The position numbers and the translations under genes were made by a program. Below are positions 1-8,649 of a stretch of 64,000 nt of DNA, piece by piece (positions within the stretch are counted from its first letter, which is position 1; every line of letters starts with the position of its first letter). The notes under the pieces are model-generated. The model saw only the letters and a program-made list of their open reading frames with translations. It had not been told where the DNA came from and ran no database searches. Origin of the DNA: Prado023 sp963774745 (GTDB lineage Bacteria > Actinomycetota > Actinomycetes > S36-B12 > CAIYMF01); NCBI GenBank assembly GCA_963774745.1, contig CAVZGE010000003.1, positions 124,001 to 188,000 on the forward strand, given 5' to 3'.

Positions 1-838
1 GCCGCCTTCCTGGCGCGCAACGACTACGGCCTGCAGGTCGTGGGCCTGCCCAAGACGATCGACAACGACGTCATCCCGATCAAGCAGTCGCTGGGCGCGT
101 GGACCGCAGCCGACGAGGGCGCGCGCTACTTCTGGAACGTCGTCTCGGAGCACAGCGCGGCCCCGCGGATGCTGATCGTGCACGAGGTGATGGGCCGCAA
201 CTGCGGCTGGCTGACCGCGGCGACGGCACAGTCCTACCGCGCACTGCTGGACACCAAGGAGTGGCTCGACGACTTCGGCGTGCCACGGATGCGTCGCGAC
301 GTGCATGCGGTGTTCGTGCCCGAGATGGCACTGGACCTCGCCGACGAGGCCGCCCGGCTCAAGGCGATCATGGACGAGCACGGCAACGTCAACATCTTCC
401 TGTCCGAGGGCGCCGGGGTGGAGTCGATCGTGGCGCAGATGGAGGCCGCCGGCCAGGAGGTCCCGCGTGACGCGTTCGGCCACGTCCGACTCGACGAGAT
501 CAACCCGGGGCAGTGGTTCGCCGAGCAGTTCGCCCCGATGATCGAGGCCGGCAAGGTGCTGATCCAGAAGTCGGGCTACTACTCCCGGGCTGCGGCAGCG
601 ACCAACGAGCGCGACCTCGAGCTGATCAAGTCCTGCGTGGACACTGCCGTCGAGACCGCGCTGTCCGGCGGCACCGGCCTTGTCGGCCACGACGAGGAGC
701 GCGGCGACGAGTCTGCGTGCCATCGAGTTCGACCGGATCAAGGGCGGCAAGGCGTTCGACATCGACGTGCCGTGGTTCGGTGAGCTGCTCGCCGGCATCG
801 GCCAGACCAAGCGCGACAAGGTCCACGTCGAGCACTGA
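1..838 (+). CDS. pfp: Pyrophosphate-dependent 6-phosphofructokinase, 5'-truncated by the window, with an apparent frameshift
   Basis: Transfers phosphate from pyrophosphate to fructose-6-phosphate in cytosolic glycolysis. The window begins inside the gene, in frame 1. The catalytic block PKTIDNDV lies at 49-72 and the substrate-loop motif MGRNCGWL at 190-213; both are typical of the actinobacterial PPi-PFK clade, exemplified by Propionibacterium. Frame 1 stays good to codon GAG at 709-711 and then turns into an arginine-rich tail ending at 783. Skipping the single T at 712 moves the reading to frame 2, which gives LRAIEFDRIKGGKAF and a normal C-terminus ending at the TGA at 836-838. Either an indel error in the assembly or a true frameshift mutation fits. 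The product is recognised with confidence; whether the gene is intact is not. Confidence 0.85.
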
Positions 839-847
839 GCCCCGACG

Positions 848-895
848 CCGATGGGGTGGGCCGATGGGGTGGGCCAGCGCGGTCCGCCCCATCGG
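848..895 (+). terminator. Stem-loop after pfp, built on a 13-bp tandem repeat
   Basis: CCGATGGGGTGGG occurs twice in tandem (848-860 and 861-873). Its first nine bases are exactly complementary to CCCCATCGG at 887-895, so either copy can form a 9-bp G+C-rich stem. It starts about ten bases after the pfp stop and ends just before the aroG promoter. There is no clear U-tract. A transcription terminator is the simplest reading. Confidence 0.5.
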
Positions 896-906
896 TGCGC
901 CTGACA

Positions 907-912
907 TACCCT
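907..912 (+). promoter_or_regulatory. -10 box of a leaderless promoter for aroG
   Basis: TACCCT matches TANNNT and ends seven bases before the aroG ATG at 920. Transcription would begin at or next to the start codon. No Shine-Dalgarno sequence precedes the ATG, which agrees with a leaderless mRNA. Confidence 0.6.
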
Positions 913-919
913 TGGACCC

Positions 920-2275
920 ATGTCCGTGCAGGATGCGGCCCTGACGGCCGCCCCCCAGAACGTCGTGCGCGTGGGCCCGGCCGTCCAGCAGCCGACCTGG
1001 CCCGACCCCGACGCCCTTGCCGCTGCGACGGCGACGCTGCGCACGCTGCCCCCGTTGGTGTTCGCCGGGGAGTGCGACCAGCTCACCGAGCGGCTGGCCG
1101 ACGTCGCCCGGGGTGATGCGTTCGTGCTGATGGGCGGGGACTGCGCCGAGACGTTCGAGGGCGCGACCGCCGACGCGATCCGCGCCAAGCTCAAGACCGT
1201 CCTGCAGATGGCCATCGTGCTCACCTACGGCGCCTCGATGCCCGTGGTCAAGGTCGGCCGGATCGCCGGACAGTACGCCAAGCCGCGCAGCAGCGACCTC
1301 GAGATCGTCGACGGCGTGGCCATCCCCAGCTACCGGGGGGACGCGGTCAACGACGTGGCCCCCACCGCGCAGGCCCGCCGTGCCGACCCGCAGCGCCTGG
1401 TCCGCGCCTACAACACGGCCAGTGCGACCCTGAACCTGGTGCGCGCCTTCACCCAGGGCGGCTACGCCGACCTGCGCCACGTGCACGCCTGGAACCAGGA
1501 CTTCGTGGCCTCGACCGAGGCGGGCCGGCGCTACGACCTGATGGCCGGCGAGATCGACCGGGCGCTGGCGTTCATGCGCGCCTGTGGTGCTGAGCCCGAG
1601 GAGTTCCACCGGGTCGAGTTCTACGCCGGGCACGAGGCCCTCCTGCTGGACTACGAGGACGCCCTGACCCGCATCGACTCGCGCACGGGCCTGCCCTACG
1701 ACGTCTCGGCGCACTTCCTGTGGATCGGGGAGCGGACCCGGCACCTCGACGGCGCGCACGTGGAGTTCGCCCGCGAGATCCGCAACCCCGTCGGGGTGAA
1801 GCTCGGCCCGACGACGTCCCCGGGTGAGGCGCTGGCCCTCGCCGACGCGCTCGACCCCGACCACACCCCGGGGCGCCTGACGTTCATCACCCGGATGGGG
1901 GCCAGCCGCATCCGCGAGGCGCTCCCGCCGCTGGTCCGTGCAGTCCGCGACTCGGGGCACCCGATCGTGTGGGTGTGCGACCCGATGCACGGCAACACGT
2001 TCGAGGCGACCAGCGGGCACAAGACGCGCTCGTACACCGACGTGATGGACGAGGTCACCGGCTTCTTCGAGGTGATGCGCTCCCTGGGCGTCCACCCGGG
2101 CGGCCTGCACGTGGAGCTCACCGGCGACGACGTGACCGAGTGCGTGGGTGGGACCGCGGGGATCACCGAGGACGGCCTGGGCCTGCGCTACGAGACGGCC
2201 TGCGACCCGCGGCTGAACCGCGTGCAGTCCCTCGAGCTGGCCTTCGCGGTCGCGGAGATGCTCGTCACACGCTGA
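920..2275 (+). CDS. aroG: Class II 3-deoxy-7-phosphoheptulonate (DAHP) synthase
   Basis: Condenses phosphoenolpyruvate with erythrose-4-phosphate, the first step of the shikimate pathway to aromatic amino acids. The 451-residue protein has the length of plant-type (class II) enzymes such as M. tuberculosis AroG. The GGDCAETF block at residues 72-79 contains the metal-binding cysteine (Cys75), and the YGASMPVVKVGRIAGQYAKP and ITRMGA segments are family hallmarks. The ATG at 920 fits the N-terminus and the TACCCT box seven bases upstream. The 3' end overlaps the convergent lipoprotein gene by 11 bases. A DAHP synthase near a PASTA kinase is conserved in actinobacteria (aroG/pknL in M. tuberculosis). 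Confidence 0.97.
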   Translation: MSVQDAALTAAPQNVVRVGPAVQQPTWPDPDALAAATATLRTLPPLVFAGECDQLTERLADVARGDAFVLMGGDCAETFEGATADAIRAKLKTVLQMAIVLTYGASMPVVKVGRIAGQYAKPRSSDLEIVDGVAIPSYRGDAVNDVAPTAQARRADPQRLVRAYNTASATLNLVRAFTQGGYADLRHVHAWNQDFVASTEAGRRYDLMAGEIDRALAFMRACGAEPEEFHRVEFYAGHEALLLDYEDALTRIDSRTGLPYDVSAHFLWIGERTRHLDGAHVEFAREIRNPVGVKLGPTTSPGEALALADALDPDHTPGRLTFITRMGASRIREALPPLVRAVRDSGHPIVWVCDPMHGNTFEATSGHKTRSYTDVMDEVTGFFEVMRSLGVHPGGLHVELTGDDVTECVGGTAGITEDGLGLRYETACDPRLNRVQSLELAFAVAEMLVTR

Positions 2276-3014
2276 TGTCGTTCGGGTCGTCCAGCGGCTC
2301 GCCGTACTGCAACGGCTCCGCGGGAAGGCCCGCGAGCCGGTTGGCCATCACCTCGACGAACCGTGCCGGTCCGGGCGCGTTCCGCAGCGCTGCCGCGGGG
2401 CTGTCGGGCGGGCTCGTGTAGAGCGCGAGGACCATCCGACCGCGCTGCAGGTAGGTCGCTGTGCTCGTCCAGGTCTCCCCGGCGGGGTTGGTGACCTCGA
2501 ACTCGTAGGCCTGGCGGGTGATGCCGGGCTCCTGCGGCCAGTCGGCGTCGGGAGCGGGCAGGAACTCCCATGCCAGCGGCTCCCGATCCGGCTGCGGGGA
2601 CTCCACCGGCTCCGTCGGGCACTCGTCGCGGGCCTCCTCGAGCTCGGCCAGCGCCTGGACGGCGTCCTCCGGGGTCGGGTAGAGGATCGCCTCGCTGCTC
2701 ACCCAGGCGGTGCCCGCCGGGTCGCCGATCCCCACCTGGTTGCGCCCGCTGCGCAGCTCCTCACTGGGGAAGTCGCCGTAGCAGAGGTCCAGGGACGTGC
2801 GGCCGAACACCTCGTCGCCGCCCTCGTAGGGCTGGAACACCGCGCCGTCGGCGGCGTCCGCCTCGGTCAGCGACACGGCCGCCAGGAGCTCGGCGTCGGT
2901 GGACTCGGCCAGCGAGTCGCCGATCCGCTCGAGCTGGCTGCAGCCGCTGAGCAGCAGCGCCGCGGCCATGGCCAGCGCCGAACCCCGTCCTGGCACGCTG
3001 CGCACGGCGTCCAC
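2265..3014 (-). CDS. Putative lipoprotein of unknown function
   Basis: A 249-residue exported protein of no family I recognise. A lipoprotein signal peptide is clear: a short arginine-bearing n-region, hydrophobic AMAAALLLSGC, and a lipobox ending LLSGC around residue 25, so the mature protein should be anchored outside the membrane. The mature part is acidic, with tryptophans near the middle and a segment YLQRGRMVLALYTSPPDS resembling PknH-sensor-like or LpqN-type mycobacterial lipoproteins; that likeness is only suggestive. The start is GTG 3014, directly downstream of GCAGGAGGG; GTG 3005 has better spacing from that SD and is equally possible. It diverges from the threonine-aldolase gene across only 24 bases. 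Confidence 0.75.
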   Translation of the reverse strand: MDAVRSVPGRGSALAMAAALLLSGCSQLERIGDSLAESTDAELLAAVSLTEADAADGAVFQPYEGGDEVFGRTSLDLCYGDFPSEELRSGRNQVGIGDPAGTAWVSSEAILYPTPEDAVQALAELEEARDECPTEPVESPQPDREPLAWEFLPAPDADWPQEPGITRQAYEFEVTNPAGETWTSTATYLQRGRMVLALYTSPPDSPAAALRNAPGPARFVEVMANRLAGLPAEPLQYGEPLDDPNDISV

Positions 3015-3024
3015 CCCTCCTGCG

Positions 3025-3030
3025 TAGGCT
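3025..3030 (+). promoter_or_regulatory. -10 box of a leaderless promoter for the threonine aldolase gene
   Basis: TAGGCT (TANNNT) is followed by eight bases and then the ATG at 3039. There is no Shine-Dalgarno sequence in those bases. Confidence 0.6.
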
Positions 3031-3038
3031 GTCGGTCC

Positions 3039-4073
3039 ATGGATGTCGTCGACCTGCGCTCGGATACCGTAACCCGTCCCACGCCCGGGATGCGGTCAGC
3101 CATGGCCGAGGCCCTGGTCGGTGACGACGTGTACGGCGAGGATCCCACGGTCAACGCCCTCGAGGCCCGGGTCGCGGCCCTGCTGGGCCACGAGGCCGGG
3201 CTGTTCGTGCCCACCGGCTCGCTGGGCAACCAGCTGGGCGTGCGCCTGCTCGTGCCGCCCGGCGCGGAGCTCCTGTGCGACCAGCTGGCCCACGTGGTGC
3301 GCGCCGAGCTGGGAGCCCATGCCGTGCTGGGTGGCGTGACCACGCGCACCTGGTCGGCCCCCCGGGGCCGGCTGGATCCCCAGGAGGTGATCGCGATGGC
3401 GGCCCCGGATGCCGGGCCCTACCTGGTGTCGACGGCGGCCATCGCCGTGGAGGACACGCACAACTTCGGCGGCGGCACGGTCCAGGACATCGCCGACATG
3501 CGCACGCTGCGTGCCTGGGCCGACGGGTCCGGGGTGGCCCTGCACCTCGACGGTGCCCGGTTGTGGAACGCGCATGTGGCCACGGGTGTGGCCCTGGCCG
3601 AGATCGGCGGGCTGTTCGACACCGCCTCGGTGTGCCTGTCCAAGGGGCTGGGCGCCCCGGTGGGGTCGGTGCTGGTGTCCTCGTCCGAGCGGATCGCCGC
3701 CGCCCGCGTGTGGCGCAAGCGCTACGGGGCGGGGATGCGTCAGGTGGGGATCCTGGCCGCAGGGGGCATGTACGCCCTCGACCACCACGTCGACCGGCTC
3801 GCCGACGACCACGCCCGGGCCCGTCGGCTGGCCGGGGCCATCGCCGCGGTCCGGCCGGACGTCGTGGACCCCGCCGAGGTCGACACCAACATCGTGGTGC
3901 TCGACCTCACGGCGGGCCCGCCGGCCCCCGAGCTCGCGGGCGCAGCCAGGCAGCGGGGCGTGGCCGTGAGCGTCCTGGGTGCCCGCACGGCCCGGCTGGT
4001 GACCCACCTGGACGTCGACGACGACGGGATCGATCGGGCGGCTGACGTGCTCAGGGGCCTGCTGGCCGGCTGA
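3039..4073 (+). CDS. Threonine aldolase family PLP enzyme
   Basis: Probably a low-specificity L-threonine/allo-threonine aldolase, cleaving beta-hydroxy amino acids to glycine and an aldehyde in the cytosol. The 344-residue fold-type I sequence opens with DLRSDTVTRPTPGMR, as in threonine aldolases, and has HLDGARLWNA at residues 169-178 (cofactor contacts). CLSKGLGAPVGS supplies the Schiff-base lysine, Lys202. The TAGGCT box eight bases before the ATG supports this start. Its 3' end overlaps the convergent EamA gene by 23 bases. Related beta-eliminating lyases share the fold, so exact substrate preference is not fixed. Confidence 0.9.
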   Translation: MDVVDLRSDTVTRPTPGMRSAMAEALVGDDVYGEDPTVNALEARVAALLGHEAGLFVPTGSLGNQLGVRLLVPPGAELLCDQLAHVVRAELGAHAVLGGVTTRTWSAPRGRLDPQEVIAMAAPDAGPYLVSTAAIAVEDTHNFGGGTVQDIADMRTLRAWADGSGVALHLDGARLWNAHVATGVALAEIGGLFDTASVCLSKGLGAPVGSVLVSSSERIAAARVWRKRYGAGMRQVGILAAGGMYALDHHVDRLADDHARARRLAGAIAAVRPDVVDPAEVDTNIVVLDLTAGPPAPELAGAARQRGVAVSVLGARTARLVTHLDVDDDGIDRAADVLRGLLAG

Positions 4074-4950
4074 GGCCGCGCCACCGGGGGCCGAGCTCCA
4101 CGACGTACATCGCCGCCACGATGCACAGCCCGCCGGCCAGGATGCGGGTGGTCAGCTCATCGCCGCCGAGGGTGACCCCGAAGATGCCGGCGAACACCGG
4201 CTCCAGGGTCAGGACGATGGCGGCTCGCGGGGCGCTCATGTAGGTCTGGGCCCAGGTCTGGGCCAGGAACGCCAGCGAGGTGGCCGCCAGGGCCAGGAAC
4301 AGGATCGCCACCCACACCCCGGCGTTCGGCGGGGCCACCAGCCCGCCCTGCAGCGGCGAGGCGAGAAGGCACATCAGGGCCACGACGCCCAGCTGGAGCA
4401 CGGTCAGGCCGTAGGCATCGGAGGCCGTGGACCAGTGGCCCAGCCCGACGATCTGACCGGCGAAGAGCGCGGCGCACCCGAGGGTCATGAGCTCGCCGAT
4501 GCCGATCGCGAGCCCGTTCAGGCTGATCAGGGCCAGTCCGATGGTGGCCAGCAGGACGCCGAGCCACACGGCCGGGCCGATCGGCTGGTGCAGGACCACC
4601 CAGCCGATCAGGGGCGTGAACACCACGAACATCCCAGTGATGAACCCCGAGACCGTGGCCGAGGTGTGCAGGAGGCCGAAGGTCTGCAGCACGTACCCGC
4701 CGCCCAGCAGCAGGCCGAGGTAGACCCCGTGCCGGCGCTTGTCGGGGGCGAGCGTGAGCACCGCGCGCGGGCGCAACAGCGCCAGCACGAGGGCGGCCAG
4801 CGCGAACCGCCAGAACAGGAACGGCAGGACGGGCATCTGCTCGACGGCATCCTGGACGACGACGAACGTCCCGCCCCACACGGCGGTGGCCCCGACCAGG
4901 GCCAGGGTTGCCAGCGTGTGGTGGTCGCGGGTCCAGGCGGGGCTAGACAA
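4051..4950 (-). CDS. EamA/DMT-family transporter
   Basis: An integral membrane protein of the drug/metabolite transporter superfamily, usually an exporter of small metabolites. It has 299 residues and about ten hydrophobic segments in two EamA repeats, beginning ATLALVGATAVWGGTFVVV with the usual TxWGxxF motif. It probably starts at TTG 4950, because the frame has no ATG or GTG upstream before the overlap. The start overlaps the end of the PASTA kinase gene by eight bases, so the two genes form one leftward unit with translational coupling. Substrate cannot be told from sequence. Confidence 0.88.
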   Translation of the reverse strand: MSSPAWTRDHHTLATLALVGATAVWGGTFVVVQDAVEQMPVLPFLFWRFALAALVLALLRPRAVLTLAPDKRRHGVYLGLLLGGGYVLQTFGLLHTSATVSGFITGMFVVFTPLIGWVVLHQPIGPAVWLGVLLATIGLALISLNGLAIGIGELMTLGCAALFAGQIVGLGHWSTASDAYGLTVLQLGVVALMCLLASPLQGGLVAPPNAGVWVAILFLALAATSLAFLAQTWAQTYMSAPRAAIVLTLEPVFAGIFGVTLGGDELTTRILAGGLCIVAAMYVVELGPRWRGLSRPAGP

Positions 4951-6964
4951 CGGTGATGGTCACGGTCGAGCCCTTGGGAGCCTTGGTGCCCGCCCCCGGG
5001 TTCTGCGAGTTCACGCCGAAGACGGCGAACGGGAGCGGCTTGTCCACGTTCACGATGAAGCCGGCGCCCTCGAGGACGGCCCGGGCGTCGGCCTCCGTCC
5101 TACCCACCACGTTGGGCACCTCCACCAGCGGGGGGCCCTTGGACACGACCAGCTTGACGGTCTCGCCCCGGAACGTGCCGGCCCCACCCTCCGGGTTCGT
5201 GCTGATCACCAGGCCCTTGGCCACGGACTCGCTGGTCTTGTTCGAGCGGTCCACCTCGAGGCCGAGATCCTTCAGGGTCTTCTCCGCGGCGTCACCGTCA
5301 GTGCCCTCCAGGGTGGGCATCGTGACCGGCTCGGGGCCCTTTGAGACCACCACGGCGACCTTCGTGCCCGGCTTGACGGACTCCCCGGCCGGCGGGTCGC
5401 TGCTGATGATGTCGCCCTTCTTGACAGCGTCGTCATAAGCCTCGGTCTGGGCGCCGAGCGCCAGGTTGGCGGCGCCGAGGGCAACCTCCGCCTCCTCGAC
5501 GGTGAGCTTCTTGAGCTTGGGCACGTCGTAGCGCTCGGGCCCCTTGCTGACGATCGCCTGGACCGTGCTGCCGGACCTGGCGGAGGACTCCGGGCCCGGG
5601 TCGGTGGACATGATGACGCCCTTGGCGTAGTCCTCGCTGAAGTCGGAGTTCCCGGCGTCGAGGACGAGGTTCGACGTGGCCAGGATCGCGGCCGCCTCCG
5701 TGGGCGTCTTGCCCAGGAGGTCGGGGACGCTGACCCGTTGCAGGGGGCCGAAGGCAAGCGCCAGAAGCGCCACCACGCTGACCAGGGCCAGCCCACCGAG
5801 CCAGATCGCCTTACGGCCCCGGCGCGGCCGTCGCGGGGCATCCGGTGCGGTCTGGTGGCTGACCTCCGTCACCTGTCCCTCGCCCTCGGGCTGCGGGGTC
5901 GGGACCTGCGGGGTGGGTGGGTCCACCGCGACCGGCGCGGGAGCCGGTTCCGCGGGGGCCGCGGGCGCCGGGGGCCGATCGTTGACCCACTCCGGTGCGT
6001 CGAGGTGCTCGGCAGCAGCGGCAGCAGCGACTGCGGCGCCGGCCTCGCGGTTCACGACCAGGGTGTCGGTGGGTGCCGGGGCCCAGGGCTGTGCGGGCGG
6101 CAGGGCCGCCTTCTGGACGCGGGCCGCTGCCAGGAAGGCGTCGGCGTCCCCGAAGCGCTGGTCGGGGTTGCGCCGGGTCGCGCGTCGCACGAGCTCATCG
6201 ATCCCGACGGGGATGCCGGGGTGGATCGATGAGGGGGTCGGGACGTCCTCGTGCACGTGCCTGTAGGCCACCTGCATCGGGGCCGAGGCCGTGAACGGCA
6301 CCTGGCCGGTGACCAGCTCGAACAGCAGGATCCCGGCGCTGTACACGTCCGAGCGCGCATCGGTCCGGTCGTGCTCGACCTGCTCGGGGGAGAGGTAGGC
6401 CACCGTGCCGAGGAGCAGCCCGTGCGTCTTGCCCGAGTCGGCGCCCTCGATGGCCCGGGCCAGGCCGAAGTCGGTGACCTTCACCCGGCCGTCCTCAGAG
6501 ATCAGGACGTTCTCGGGCTTGACGTCGCGATGGATGTAGCCGGCGCGGTGGGCAGCGGCCAGCGCCTGCAGGACCGGGTCGATGATCGCCAGCGCCTGGG
6601 CCGGGGGCAGTGCGCCGTGGGTGCGCAGGACGTCGCGCACGGTGTGGCCGGGCACGTACTCCATGACCAGGTAGGTGACCCCCGCGTCGTTGCCCTGGTC
6701 GTGGACGGCCACCGCGTAGGGGCTGTTCAGCCGTGCTGCGGCGCGCGCCTCACGCTCGAAGCGGTCGACGAACCCCGGATCGGTGGCGAACGTCGGGTGC
6801 ATCACCTTGATGGCGACCGTGCGGTCGAGCCGCAGGTCCGCGCCCCGGTAGATCGTGGCCATCCCCCCGCGGGCCAGGAAGGACTCGATCCGGTACCGAC
6901 CGTCCAGGACCCGACCGACCAGCGGGTCGACCGCTGTCGGGGGAGGGGGCGGGGACGGGGTCAC
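4943..6964 (-). CDS. pknB: PknB/PknL-type Ser/Thr protein kinase with four PASTA domains
   Basis: A membrane receptor kinase thought to sense peptidoglycan fragments or lipid II and phosphorylate cell-wall and division proteins. The kinase domain spans about residues 20-285: glycine loop LARGGMA (30-36), Lys53 in VAIKVMH, HRDVKPEN from His145, DFG at 165-167 and an APE-like LSPEQ. An Ala/Pro-rich juxtamembrane stretch leads to one transmembrane helix (about 386-406). Four extracellular PASTA repeats follow, beginning VPDLLG, VPKLKK, MPTLEG and VPNVVG. Total length is 673. The start is GTG 6964, six bases after TAGAAT. Its place beside aroG and near the mannosyltransferase matches M. tuberculosis pknL, but PknL has few PASTA units, so the label PknB or PknL is open. 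Confidence 0.93.
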   Translation of the reverse strand: MTPSPPPPPTAVDPLVGRVLDGRYRIESFLARGGMATIYRGADLRLDRTVAIKVMHPTFATDPGFVDRFEREARAAARLNSPYAVAVHDQGNDAGVTYLVMEYVPGHTVRDVLRTHGALPPAQALAIIDPVLQALAAAHRAGYIHRDVKPENVLISEDGRVKVTDFGLARAIEGADSGKTHGLLLGTVAYLSPEQVEHDRTDARSDVYSAGILLFELVTGQVPFTASAPMQVAYRHVHEDVPTPSSIHPGIPVGIDELVRRATRRNPDQRFGDADAFLAAARVQKAALPPAQPWAPAPTDTLVVNREAGAAVAAAAAAEHLDAPEWVNDRPPAPAAPAEPAPAPVAVDPPTPQVPTPQPEGEGQVTEVSHQTAPDAPRRPRRGRKAIWLGGLALVSVVALLALAFGPLQRVSVPDLLGKTPTEAAAILATSNLVLDAGNSDFSEDYAKGVIMSTDPGPESSARSGSTVQAIVSKGPERYDVPKLKKLTVEEAEVALGAANLALGAQTEAYDDAVKKGDIISSDPPAGESVKPGTKVAVVVSKGPEPVTMPTLEGTDGDAAEKTLKDLGLEVDRSNKTSESVAKGLVISTNPEGGAGTFRGETVKLVVSKGPPLVEVPNVVGRTEADARAVLEGAGFIVNVDKPLPFAVFGVNSQNPGAGTKAPKGSTVTITVV

Positions 6965-6970
6965 AGGGCA

Positions 6971-6976
6971 ATTCTA
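6971..6976 (-). promoter_or_regulatory. -10 box of a leaderless promoter for the PASTA kinase
   Basis: Read leftward this is TAGAAT, a good TANNNT match, six bases before GTG 6964. The divergent box at 7001 lies 24 bases away, so the two promoters are nearly back to back. Confidence 0.65.
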
Positions 6977-7000
6977 GGTTCCTGAGCCGAACTCGCCGGT

Positions 7001-7006
7001 TAGGCT
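7001..7006 (+). promoter_or_regulatory. -10 box of a leaderless promoter for the FAD oxidoreductase-crtYc-crtYd unit
   Basis: TAGGCT is followed by eight bases and GTG 7015. No Shine-Dalgarno sequence lies between. Confidence 0.6.
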
Positions 7007-7014
7007 GCTGGCTC

Positions 7015-8289
7015 GTGGCGGATGTGGTGGTCGTGGGAGCCGGACTGGCAGGGGCGCGCACGTGCGCGCTGCTCCGGGCGGCCGGTGGGACAGGGCGGAT
7101 CGTCCTGCTCGGGGCGGAGGCCGACCCCCCCTATGACCGGCCACCGCTGACCAAGGATCCCGACGCCGAGGTCGACCTGCGCACAGCGATGGGCGTGGAC
7201 GTCTGGGCCCATGCCGACGAGGTGCGCCTGGGCGTGCGGGCGCTGGGACTTGCGGGGGATCCCCGCGCGGGGCTGACCGTGGCCTGCTCGGACGGCAGCC
7301 AGGTCGAGGCCCGTGCGGTCGTGGTGGCCACGGGCTCGGACCCCGTCCTGCCGGCGCAGTGGGATCGAGCTGGGGTGCACGTGCTGCACACGCGGACATC
7401 GGCGGGGCGGTTCTGGACCAGTGTGCGCCCCGGGGTCCGGCTGGCGGTCGTCGGCGGGGGCTGGGTCGGCTGCGAGGCAGCGGCCACGGCGGCCACGCGC
7501 GGCGCGCACGTGGACCTGTTCGAGGCCTCGGGGACAGTGCTGGCCGGTCGGGTTCCCACTGAGGTGTCCGCGCGGGTCGCGGGGTGGCTGGCGGGGGTCG
7601 GGGTCCAGGTGCACGTCGGGCGTCCGGTGCGCGACATCGAGGGTCCGGGTGGCGCGCTGGCCGTGTCGGGCACGACGGTGGACCTGGTGCTGGCCGCACT
7701 CGGGGTCCAGCCGGCCACCGACTGGTTGTCGGGTTCGGTGGTCCGGGCCGACGACGGGGCGATCCGAGTCGACGCGTGGGGGCGGTCGAGCTGCCCTGGG
7801 GTGTTCGCCGTCGGCGACGCGGCGCAGCGCTGGTCGCCCCGCTACGGACGGCACCTGCCCGGGGGCCACTGGACGGAGGCCCTCAACGCCCCGGAGGACC
7901 TCGCGCGGGCGGTCACGCAGTGGCTCGGGGCCGGCTCCGGGTCGGACTGGTGGGAGTCGGCCCCCAGCGTGCCGGTGGCCGATCCGATCCCGTACGTGTT
8001 CAGTGAGATCGCGGGCCGGACCCTGCTGGTCCTGGGCGAACCGGCGGCGGGACGGGTGATCTGGCGCGAGGCGCACGGCAGCGCCGACCAGCAGGCGCCG
8101 GCGTGGAGCGCCTTCACCCTCGACGGGGCCGATCGCCTGCTCGGACTGTGCACCTCCGGGCGCCCGAGGGACCTGGTCGCCGCCCGGCGAGCCATGCTGG
8201 GCCACCCGGCGGGCACCCCCCGCACCGATCCGGGCGCCCTTGCCGACCCGGACGCAACCCCCGCGGCGATGTTCCCCGGGGAGGGCTGA
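7015..8289 (+). CDS. FAD/NAD(P)-dependent ferredoxin/rubredoxin reductase-like oxidoreductase
   Basis: A 424-residue two-dinucleotide-fold flavoprotein of the ferredoxin-reductase type that feeds oxygenases such as P450 systems. The N-terminal FAD motif GAGLAG is at residues 8-13, and PYDRPPLTK near residue 40 is the hallmark of this subfamily. A second motif VVGGGWVG near residue 146 binds NAD(P)H, VFAVGDAAQ near residue 262 contacts FAD, and a reductase C-terminal domain closes the protein. It starts at GTG 7015 after a TAGGCT box and ends four bases before crtYc. The shared operon with the lycopene cyclase suggests, by inference only, an electron-transfer role in carotenoid modification. 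Confidence 0.85.
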   Translation: MADVVVVGAGLAGARTCALLRAAGGTGRIVLLGAEADPPYDRPPLTKDPDAEVDLRTAMGVDVWAHADEVRLGVRALGLAGDPRAGLTVACSDGSQVEARAVVVATGSDPVLPAQWDRAGVHVLHTRTSAGRFWTSVRPGVRLAVVGGGWVGCEAAATAATRGAHVDLFEASGTVLAGRVPTEVSARVAGWLAGVGVQVHVGRPVRDIEGPGGALAVSGTTVDLVLAALGVQPATDWLSGSVVRADDGAIRVDAWGRSSCPGVFAVGDAAQRWSPRYGRHLPGGHWTEALNAPEDLARAVTQWLGAGSGSDWWESAPSVPVADPIPYVFSEIAGRTLLVLGEPAAGRVIWREAHGSADQQAPAWSAFTLDGADRLLGLCTSGRPRDLVAARRAMLGHPAGTPRTDPGALADPDATPAAMFPGEG

Positions 8290-8292
8290 GCG

Positions 8293-8649
8293 ATGGGGCA
8301 GTGGTCCTACCTGGCAGTGATGGCCTTCATCCTCCTGGGCGCCGGCTGGTTGGAGTTCGGCCTGCGTACCCGGGTGTTCCGCCGCTGGCGGCGGCTGCTG
8401 CTGTCGGTGCTGCCGGTGGCGGTGGTCTTCGCGCTGTGGGACATCGGCGCGATCCGCTGGGGGCACTGGTGGTTCGACGAGTCGCTGATCACCGGGATCC
8501 GGCTGCCCGGCGACCTGCCGCTGGACGAGGTGGTCTTCTTCCTGCTCGTGCCGATCGCCGCGATCCTCACGCTCGAGGCCGTCCGGTCGGCCACGGGGTT
8601 GCCCGTCGGTGACGAGCCGCCGGCCGACGCGGAAGCTGGCGAGCGGTGA
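8293..8649 (+). CDS. crtYc: Lycopene beta-cyclase subunit CrtYc
   Basis: One half of the heterodimeric actinobacterial lycopene cyclase, which forms a beta-ionone ring on lycopene or gamma-carotene in the membrane. The 118-residue protein has three hydrophobic helices and the lycopene-cyclase-domain motif PLDEVVFFLLVP near residue 77, whose acidic residue and paired phenylalanines are conserved in CrtYc/CrtYd and fungal CarRA. GGGGAGGG at about 8278-8285 provides an SD before ATG 8293. The stop overlaps the start of crtYd, so the subunits are made from coupled frames. Confidence 0.93.
   Translation: MGQWSYLAVMAFILLGAGWLEFGLRTRVFRRWRRLLLSVLPVAVVFALWDIGAIRWGHWWFDESLITGIRLPGDLPLDEVVFFLLVPIAAILTLEAVRSATGLPVGDEPPADAEAGER

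Noticed and set aside
626..2110. A 494-codon leftward open frame opposite pfp and aroG
   Set aside because: His/Arg/Gly-rich shadow of the DAHP synthase frame, without start signals.
3015..3024. TACGCA before the lipoprotein gene as another leaderless -10 box
   Set aside because: It lacks the final T of TANNNT, and a good SD (AGGAGGG) lies there instead.
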